From Paenibacillus sp. BJ-4 (lineage in GTDB: Bacteria; Bacillota; Bacilli; Paenibacillales; Paenibacillaceae): a stretch of DNA of 64,000 nucleotides. Position 1 is the first letter of the stretch; each line of letters begins with the position of its first letter. A program made the position numbers and the translations under genes. Positions 58,175-64,000 of this stretch are shown piece by piece. The notes beneath the pieces are model-generated. The model had not been told where the DNA came from. It made no database searches and was given only the letters and a program-made list of their open reading frames with translations. The stretch is taken from NCBI RefSeq assembly GCF_020404765.1, contig NZ_JAIVEM010000190.1:1-64000 (forward strand). The letters run 5' to 3'.

Positions 58175-60808
58175 TTATCCTTGAGAAGCTGCCGCCACCA
58201 GTTCATGCGCACGTTGAAGTGCTTCGTCCAGCTTGCTGGCATCCTTGCCCCCAGCTTGTGCCATATCAGGACGTCCGCCGCCGCCGCCGCCGCATACGGC
58301 AGCAATTTCCTTCACGAGCTTGCCTGCGTGAAGTCCTGCCTTGGTAAGCTCTGCCGGTACAGCTACGACAAAATTGACTTTGTCGTCCATAGCAGCGCCG
58401 AGCACCAGCACAGCAGCCGGAAGCTTTCCTTTCAACTCATCGGCAATGGCCCGCAAGGCGTCCATACTGGAAGCCTGCACGCGTGCAGCCAACAGTTGTA
58501 CTCCACCAGCTTGCACGACTTGATCCGTCAGTTGACCTGCCTCAATAGCGCTCAACTTGCTTTGCAGCGATTCATTTTCACGACTGAGGTCTTTAATTTG
58601 CTGCTGCAAGGATTCGATGCGCTTCGGCACCTCGGACAGCTTGGATTTAACCAGCCCGGCCGACACCTTCAACAGCTCCAATTGACCTTCCATATATTCA
58701 AAGCCAAAACGCCCGGTTACTGCTTCAATACGACGTACACCTGATCCGATACCGCTCTCGCTGACAAGCTTGAACAGTCCGATTTGCGAGGTATTGCTGA
58801 CATGACAGCCACCGCACAGCTCAATACTGTAATCGCCTACCTTAACGACACGCACGATATCTCCGTATTTTTCACCAAACAGCGCCATCGCTCCCAGTGC
58901 CTTAGCTTCATCAATCGGTTTCAGTTCAATATTCACATCCAGCTGGCTCCAGATGGCACGGTTTACCCGTAACTCAATATCCGCCAGCTCTTCCGCTGTA
59001 ATGCTTCCGAAGTGGGAGAAGTCGAAACGCAGACGCCCAGGCTCTACCAAAGAACCTGCCTGATTGACATGGTCACCCAGCACTTCTTTAAGCGCTTTGT
59101 GAAGCAAATGCGTGGCTGTATGATTTTTCTCAATTTCTCCACGCGAGGCTTGATCTACTTCTGCTTTCACCGTATCGCCAACGTTCAGCTCACCGGCTTC
59201 TACGACAACCTGATGCACATGCTGGCCTTGCGGTGCCTTGAACAGTCCTTCGACCTTCGCGGTTACCGTACCTCCACGCAGCAAGCCCTGGTCACTGACT
59301 TGTCCACCGCTTTCGGCATAGAAAGGAGTCACATCCAGCACGACCTGACAAGTCTGTCCTTCACTAACACTGTCCACCAGAACATCTTCATATACAATTG
59401 CCATAATTTTAGACTCAGTTACGAGGTCATTATATCCAACAAATTCACTTTTAACCGCCAAATCGGACAAAGCTCCGCCCTGAATCTTCATGCTGGCATT
59501 GTCCTGATGAGCGTCGCGCGCGCGTTTGCGTTGCTCCTGCATCGCTTCATCAAAGCCCTCACGGTCTACTTTCAAGCCCTGCTCATCTGCATAATCCTCA
59601 GTGAGGTCAAATGGGAACCCGTACGTATCGTACAGTTTGAATGCGTCTGCTCCGCTAATCATATCGCGGCCTTCCGCCTTCGCCTGAGCACTGATATCAG
59701 CCAAAATAGCCAATCCGTCTGTCAGTGTTTCGTGGAAGCGTTCCTCTTCCGTTTTGATCACCTTGATGATGAAATCACGCTTGTCCACCACTTCTGGGTA
59801 GTATACGCCCATGATATCTCCAACCGTTTCCACCAGTTCAAACATAAATGGACGGTTCATACCGAGCATTTTTCCATAACGCACAGCTCGGCGCAGCAAG
59901 CGGCGAATTACGTAGCCCCGTCCTTCGTTGGAAGGCAGTACACCGTCACCAATCGCAAAAGCTACGGTGCGAACATGGTCGGCAATGACTTTGAGAGCCA
60001 CGTCGCTGTCCACATTTTCGTTATATTTGACTCCTGCCATTGCTGCGGTTTTCTGGATCAGCGGCTGGAAAATATCCGTATCAAAATTGGAATCTACATT
60101 TTGCAAAATGGATGCAAAACGCTCCAGGCCGGCCCCTGTATCAATATTTTTGTTTGGAAGCGGCGTATAGCTGCCATCTTTGTTATGGTTGAATTGTGAG
60201 AATACGAGGTTCCATACTTCCAGATAACGCTCATTTTCTCCACCCGGATACATTTCAGGGTCTGTCATATCGCTGCCGTAGGCTTCGCCACGATCATAAA
60301 AGATTTCCGTACATGGTCCACAAGGGCCTTCGCCGATGTCCCAGAAGTTATCTTCCAATTTGATAATACGTTCAGCAGGAAGGCCGACTTTTTCGGTCCA
60401 CAGCTTGTACGCTTCTTCATCTTCAGGATACACGGTGACAGCTAAACGCTCTGGATCAAAGCCAATCCATTTCGGATCAGTCAGAAACTCCCATGCCCAC
60501 GTAATGGCTTCTTCCTTAAAATAGTCACCAATGGAAAAATTGCCGAGCATTTCGAAAAAAGTGTGGTGGCGACGTGTTTTGCCGACATTTTCAATGTCGT
60601 TCGTACGAATACATTTTTGCGAATTGGCGATACGTGGATTTTCAGGCTTCACACGTCCGTCAAAATAAGGCTTAAGCGGCGCCATGCCCGCATTAATCCA
60701 CAGCAGGGAAGGATCTTTATGAGGAACAAGCGGTGCGCTTGGTTCAATCACATGTCCTTTGCTTTCAAAAAACTCCAGCCATTTGGAGCGGATTTCACTA
60801 GCTTTCAT
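58175..60808 (-). CDS. alaS: Alanyl-tRNA synthetase
   Basis: The 877-residue class IIc synthetase charges tRNA-Ala and edits mischarged Ser and Gly. The catalytic core shows HHTFFEMLGNFSIGDYF and EIFYDRGEAYG. The editing domain has HTATHLLHKALKEV and CGGCHVSNTSQ (zinc ligands), and the C-terminal DHHA1 domain ends with a Gly-rich GGGGGGRPDMAQAGG. Expression is controlled by the T-box leader just upstream. First gene of the conserved block. Confidence 0.97.
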   Translation of the reverse strand: MKASEIRSKWLEFFESKGHVIEPSAPLVPHKDPSLLWINAGMAPLKPYFDGRVKPENPRIANSQKCIRTNDIENVGKTRRHHTFFEMLGNFSIGDYFKEEAITWAWEFLTDPKWIGFDPERLAVTVYPEDEEAYKLWTEKVGLPAERIIKLEDNFWDIGEGPCGPCTEIFYDRGEAYGSDMTDPEMYPGGENERYLEVWNLVFSQFNHNKDGSYTPLPNKNIDTGAGLERFASILQNVDSNFDTDIFQPLIQKTAAMAGVKYNENVDSDVALKVIADHVRTVAFAIGDGVLPSNEGRGYVIRRLLRRAVRYGKMLGMNRPFMFELVETVGDIMGVYYPEVVDKRDFIIKVIKTEEERFHETLTDGLAILADISAQAKAEGRDMISGADAFKLYDTYGFPFDLTEDYADEQGLKVDREGFDEAMQEQRKRARDAHQDNASMKIQGGALSDLAVKSEFVGYNDLVTESKIMAIVYEDVLVDSVSEGQTCQVVLDVTPFYAESGGQVSDQGLLRGGTVTAKVEGLFKAPQGQHVHQVVVEAGELNVGDTVKAEVDQASRGEIEKNHTATHLLHKALKEVLGDHVNQAGSLVEPGRLRFDFSHFGSITAEELADIELRVNRAIWSQLDVNIELKPIDEAKALGAMALFGEKYGDIVRVVKVGDYSIELCGGCHVSNTSQIGLFKLVSESGIGSGVRRIEAVTGRFGFEYMEGQLELLKVSAGLVKSKLSEVPKRIESLQQQIKDLSRENESLQSKLSAIEAGQLTDQVVQAGGVQLLAARVQASSMDALRAIADELKGKLPAAVLVLGAAMDDKVNFVVAVPAELTKAGLHAGKLVKEIAAVCGGGGGGRPDMAQAGGKDASKLDEALQRAHELVAAASQG

Positions 60809-60867
60809 ATAAGTTGCCTCCTAGTTATGGTGTCACTTGTTCTTGGCACAGGCCATAAAAACAGAAA

Positions 60868-61086
60868 AACGCCCCTGAACGGATCAGGGACGATTGTATC
60901 GCGGTACCACCCTGGTTATCGCCGTCCCCTCTGTACGAAATGCCACATGTGCAAGCTGCACACTCGGGCATCTGCTTAACGAACGAGCGATCGCCTTGTT
61001 TTCACTGGTAACGGGAGCATCCCGGCGGGTTCAGCCCGCACTCCGAAATGAGCTTTCCCTACTGGATAAACACATTTAAACATACT
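60868..61086 (-). ncRNA. T-box leader of alaS
   Basis: On the minus strand the hallmark AGGGTGGTACCGCG (60913-60900) is followed by a terminator, CGTCCCTGA pairing with TCAGGGGCG (60892-60870) and five T. Uncharged tRNA-Ala should bind and favour the antiterminator. The 5' limit is set from the promoter at 61093-61121. I could not assign the specifier codon by eye. Confidence 0.9.
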
Positions 61087-61092
61087 CATTTC

Positions 61093-61121
61093 AGTATATC
61101 CGTGTCATTTAGCCGTGTCAA
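61093..61121 (-). promoter_or_regulatory. Sigma-A-type promoter of alaS
   Basis: On the minus strand TTGACA (61121-61116), a 17-bp spacer and TATACT (61098-61093): near-consensus, placed correctly to start the T-box leader. Confidence 0.85.
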
Positions 61122-61160
61122 CGCGATTTCAGACGGGATAGATAAGGAGAACACACAAAA

Positions 61161-62228
61161 TCAGATCGGTTTACGCTTCACATAATAAGCAAAAAAATGC
61201 TGAAGCGCTACCTTCAATACGGCCATCACCGGAACTGCCAAAATCAAGCCAGTAATTCCCGCTATTTCTCCACCCACCAACAGGGCGAATATGATGGCTA
61301 TCGGATGCAGATGCAAGGTTCGTCCGACAACCTGAGGTGAAATGACATTGCTTTCCAGTACTTGAATACAGGTGTTCACGACTACGATCAGCAACACCAT
61401 TTTGAAGGAAACCGTAGAAGCCATAACTACCGCCGGAGCAGCCCCCAAAAAAGGCCCCAAATACGGAACAATATTGAAAACCGCTACTACACCTGCCAGC
61501 AACAGTGCATAAGGCATGCCAATCAGCATATATCCGATATAAGCCATTACGCCAATAATGACGCATACCAGCAGTTGGCCTCTGACATAGTTGCCAAGCG
61601 CCTGATCAATTTCCTTAAGTACCGTTACAATTGCCTTACGGCGAGAACGCGGGAGATAAGATACAATCGTCCGCTCGAACATATCAAAGTCCTTTAAAAT
61701 ATAGAAAATGAGAAATGGCACAATGAACACATTGAACAGCATATTGATCATGCCACCGATGTTATCCATAAAGGTGGAAATTCCCGTAGCCATCCGGTTT
61801 TCCAGTTGGAAAAACCACTGATTCATACCGGTTCGCACCCCTGGAGGCAAAATCCCGCTATCCATATTCGACATTAATCCCTGTGCATGCATAGTCAGCT
61901 CAGGCAAATGCTCATTCAGCTCATCCAGTTGTTCAATAAACATGGGGATCAGATTCATCAAAATGACAACAAGGCTGGCTAAAAATACAGCATAAATAAG
62001 CAGCACCGCTACACTTCGAGGCACCTTGCGACCGCCCAGCATATTGACAATAGGGTTAAGTACATAGGAAATGATCATCGCTACTGCAAACGGAGCAATG
62101 ATCGTTTTCAGAAATTCATACAGATGCAAAAATAGTGGTCGCAGCAACCAGATAAAATATAGAATGACAAGTCCCAGCAGCGTCCATATTCCGTACCGGA
62201 ACAGTCTGCTTTTGGTTAGTTGTTCCAT
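61161..62228 (-). CDS. yrrI: AI-2E family transporter (YrrI-like)
   Basis: The 355-residue membrane protein has about eight helices and the AI-2E core (AVFNIVPYLGPFLGAAPAVV, VLESNVISPQVVGRTLHLHP, ALLVGGEIAGITGLILAVPV). It precedes alaS, the position occupied by yrrI in Bacillus, and the alaS promoter separates them. Function is unknown in detail. Confidence 0.88.
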   Translation of the reverse strand: MEQLTKSRLFRYGIWTLLGLVILYFIWLLRPLFLHLYEFLKTIIAPFAVAMIISYVLNPIVNMLGGRKVPRSVAVLLIYAVFLASLVVILMNLIPMFIEQLDELNEHLPELTMHAQGLMSNMDSGILPPGVRTGMNQWFFQLENRMATGISTFMDNIGGMINMLFNVFIVPFLIFYILKDFDMFERTIVSYLPRSRRKAIVTVLKEIDQALGNYVRGQLLVCVIIGVMAYIGYMLIGMPYALLLAGVVAVFNIVPYLGPFLGAAPAVVMASTVSFKMVLLIVVVNTCIQVLESNVISPQVVGRTLHLHPIAIIFALLVGGEIAGITGLILAVPVMAVLKVALQHFFAYYVKRKPI

Positions 62229-62452
62229 ATCGTGCCCCCTTACCGGACTAGCCTCCTTTAAGTATATGCTCGTACCTCTACTTTAATCCTTCCCCTGACT
62301 TTGAGGCTTTAACATTGGAAGAAATTTCAATAATGACTATGAAGAAAGAATGAAAACAATTGAAAATGATTAACAAAGTCTTTCCATCTGACGATATTAA
62401 GTACAAAGAACCATTTAAGCTTTCACATTTCTGAATCATCGGAGGTCGTAGT

Positions 62453-64000
62453 ATGAACTTAAAAATGAAGCTTATTCTCCTCTTCACCTGCATTGTTATC
62501 GTTGCAGCCGGGCCTTTGTCGGTCATTAGCTTGACAAGCATTAAAAATCAGGCCAACCGTGACATACAGGAGCTTATGAGCAGTAAAGCCACCGAAACCG
62601 TCAATCAGCTTGATGGATGGACACGTGGGAATGCCAAAATTATCGAGACACTGGCTGCAGGTTTGGAATCAGGCAATATTCCGTCAGATGCCAAAATAAC
62701 TTCTTTAAAGGCAGCCTTTCAAAAGTATAAGGATCAAAGCATCTCTAACATTTATGCCGGATTTGAGAATGGAACCTACTGGGATGGCTCCGGCTGGTTT
62801 GAAGCGGGTTACGATCCTCGCGCCCGTCCGTGGTACAAGGATGCCAAAGCCAAGGGGGAAATGTATTATTCCTCACCGTATATTGACGCGGCTAGCACGG
62901 ATTTTACGATTTCGATTGCCAAACCTCTCAAAGATTCCAACGGTTCCATTACCGGGGTAGTCAGTGAGGACATTTTATTAAACGATATGACAAAAATCAT
63001 TAAAGACATAAACCTCAACGGATTAGGCTACGCATTTCTGATTGACCAGAATGGAGTCGTGGTCGCCCACCCCGATAGCAAGCTGGCCGGTAAAAACCTC
63101 AAGGATATGCCTGAGTTGGGCTCAACAACTGCGGCCCTGCTGAGCGCACCTTCGGGAGAAACAGACTACAGCTATAATGGCAGTGACCGTCAGCTTTATT
63201 TTAAAAAAATGCCCAGCACAGGCTGGGTTGTAGGATTGTCTATTTCTAAAGATATTGCTTTTCAGGAGTACTACGCCACTCGTAATCAACTGTTGATTAC
63301 TGTTGCTATTATTTTCGTCGTTGCTATGCTTTTGGCAGTCTGGGCCGCAAACAGCTTTATCAAGCCGATTCGGAAGCTTCAAGTGAATGTCAAACGGGTA
63401 GCTGAAGGAGATATGACAACACGAGTGGAAATTAAGGGTAAGGATGAAATTGCCAGCCTGGGCACGGATTTTAACATCATGTCGGATAATCTCTCCAACC
63501 TGTTGCGTAAGGTAGCAGATACAGCCGCCGATGTCAGTTCAGCTTCGCATGATATGCACCAGCATGCCAAAGATACTGGAACCATCGCGTCACAAATCTC
63601 CAGTGCAGTTCAGGAGCTTGCTCAAGGAGCGAGCGATCAGGCTGAGGCCGTGTATTCCGGGTCTGAGAAGCTGACTCACATGACTGATTCCATCAACCTG
63701 ATTGGCGAAAGTGTCAAACGAACCCAATCCGCCGTGTTCGAGACAGATGCTGCCGTGCTGGCAGGGTATGAAACAGCAGAGCGTCAAGCGAAGCTGGCAG
63801 CTGAGTCCAGACAAACGACGACTGCGGCAGGAGAAGCCGTAGATTCGCTCACGTTGAAAACTCAGGATATTGAGCGACTGGCCGGTGCCATCCACGATAT
63901 CGCTGCACAAACAAACCTGCTGGCCCTCAATGCATCCATCGAAGCAGCAAGAGCCGGGGAACACGGACGAGGTTTTGCCGTCGTCGCAGGGGAAGTGCGG
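62453..64000 (+). CDS. Methyl-accepting chemotaxis protein with dCache domain, cut by the window edge
   Basis: ATG 62453 follows GGAGG. The first 516 residues are present. A signal-anchor helix (LILLFTCIVIVAAGPLSVIS) precedes a double-Cache sensor (about 40-280). That sensor contains AGYDPRARPWYKDAKAKG, a Tyr/Arg/Trp/Tyr pattern like that of the amino-acid-binding dCache_1 family, and ISIAKPLKDSNGSITGVVSE. A second helix (LLITVAIIFVVAMLLAVWAA), HAMP (about 305-355) and the MA domain follow (IAAQTNLLALNASIEAARAG). The frame is open to the end of the window and the stop lies beyond it. Confidence 0.93.
   Translation, partial: MNLKMKLILLFTCIVIVAAGPLSVISLTSIKNQANRDIQELMSSKATETVNQLDGWTRGNAKIIETLAAGLESGNIPSDAKITSLKAAFQKYKDQSISNIYAGFENGTYWDGSGWFEAGYDPRARPWYKDAKAKGEMYYSSPYIDAASTDFTISIAKPLKDSNGSITGVVSEDILLNDMTKIIKDINLNGLGYAFLIDQNGVVVAHPDSKLAGKNLKDMPELGSTTAALLSAPSGETDYSYNGSDRQLYFKKMPSTGWVVGLSISKDIAFQEYYATRNQLLITVAIIFVVAMLLAVWAANSFIKPIRKLQVNVKRVAEGDMTTRVEIKGKDEIASLGTDFNIMSDNLSNLLRKVADTAADVSSASHDMHQHAKDTGTIASQISSAVQELAQGASDQAEAVYSGSEKLTHMTDSINLIGESVKRTQSAVFETDAAVLAGYETAERQAKLAAESRQTTTAAGEAVDSLTLKTQDIERLAGAIHDIAAQTNLLALNASIEAARAGEHGRGFAVVAGEVR

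Noticed and set aside
58001..60199. Long plus-strand open frames opposite alaS (58001-58744, 59012-60199)
   Set aside because: They lie wholly antisense to a highly conserved alaS, have no ribosome-binding sites, and have compositions typical of shadow frames.
1..64000. CRISPR arrays, tRNA or rRNA genes, prophage, or biosynthetic gene clusters
   Set aside because: No regularly spaced repeats, tRNA-like cloverleaf sequences, phage structural genes, or NRPS/PKS/lanthipeptide genes were recognised; tRNA absence was judged by eye only.

Overview
The window looks like chromosome of a Paenibacillus, most likely the P. polymyxa group. This is inferred from Gram-positive ribosome-binding sites (many AAGGAGG or GGAGG), GTG and TTG starts, T-box and tandem glycine riboswitches, YuaFG, DUF1292, IreB and RuvX gene families, and an alaS-ireB-ruvX-DUF1292-mltG-U32 order like that of Bacillus and Paenibacillus. 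No rRNA, tRNA, CRISPR array or prophage was recognised. Most of the window is ordinary core and carbohydrate-metabolism DNA. The unusual part is the first 7 kb.

Layout. (a) 1-7.1 kb is a decayed accessory segment. It holds an IS630 end remnant, a broken antibiotic-monooxygenase-like gene, an intact iron alcohol dehydrogenase, chimeric remnants of an aldo/keto reductase and an old-yellow-enzyme-type reductase, an intact DJ-1/PfpI protein, LysR and HxlR regulators, and an MFS gene cut by a defective IS630 copy. (b) 7.1-13.7 kb holds a cytoplasmic pullulanase with a C-terminal CBM41-like module. Next to it is a heterodimeric ABC transporter whose first subunit carries a DUF454 membrane domain and is preceded by a perfect Fur box. 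(c) 13.9-19.1 kb is the mannitol PTS operon mtlA-mtlR-mtlF-mtlD. (d) 19.4-24.7 kb is the glycine cleavage system: gcvH alone on the minus strand, and gcvT-gcvPA-gcvPB on the plus strand behind a tandem glycine riboswitch with an enlarged first aptamer. (e) 24.7-30.0 kb is the general and glucose PTS: glcT, ptsG, ptsH, ptsI. (f) 30.2-33.6 kb holds floT/yuaF and a second iron alcohol dehydrogenase. (g) 33.8-38.7 kb holds galK-galE-galT with a divergent AraC regulator. (h) 38.9-50.7 kb is a mixed region: YghZ-type reductase, a sirtuin/HAD/hydrolase operon, an acyltransferase, a KGG-repeat stress protein, ilvD, a polysaccharide deacetylase, an AI-2E family membrane protein and a class B penicillin-binding protein. 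(i) 50.8-64 kb holds two chemoreceptors flanking the conserved tRNA/cell-envelope block with alaS under T-box control.

How it fits together. Much of the window imports and feeds hexoses into glycolysis: mannitol PTS, glucose PTS with EI and HPr, the Leloir pathway and pullulanase. EI and HPr serve both EII systems and supply the phosphoryl groups read by the PRD regulators MtlR and GlcT. Glycine cleavage provides one-carbon units and is induced by glycine through the riboswitch. The 0-7 kb block reads as a former electrophile/aldehyde detoxification island that IS activity has dismantled.

I found no clearly new multi-gene system. The best candidates for follow-up are the Fur-controlled DUF454-ABC transporter pair, the repeated palindromic operator of the decayed detoxification block, and the enlarged glycine riboswitch. 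All product names rest on motif and family recognition by eye; no database search was run.
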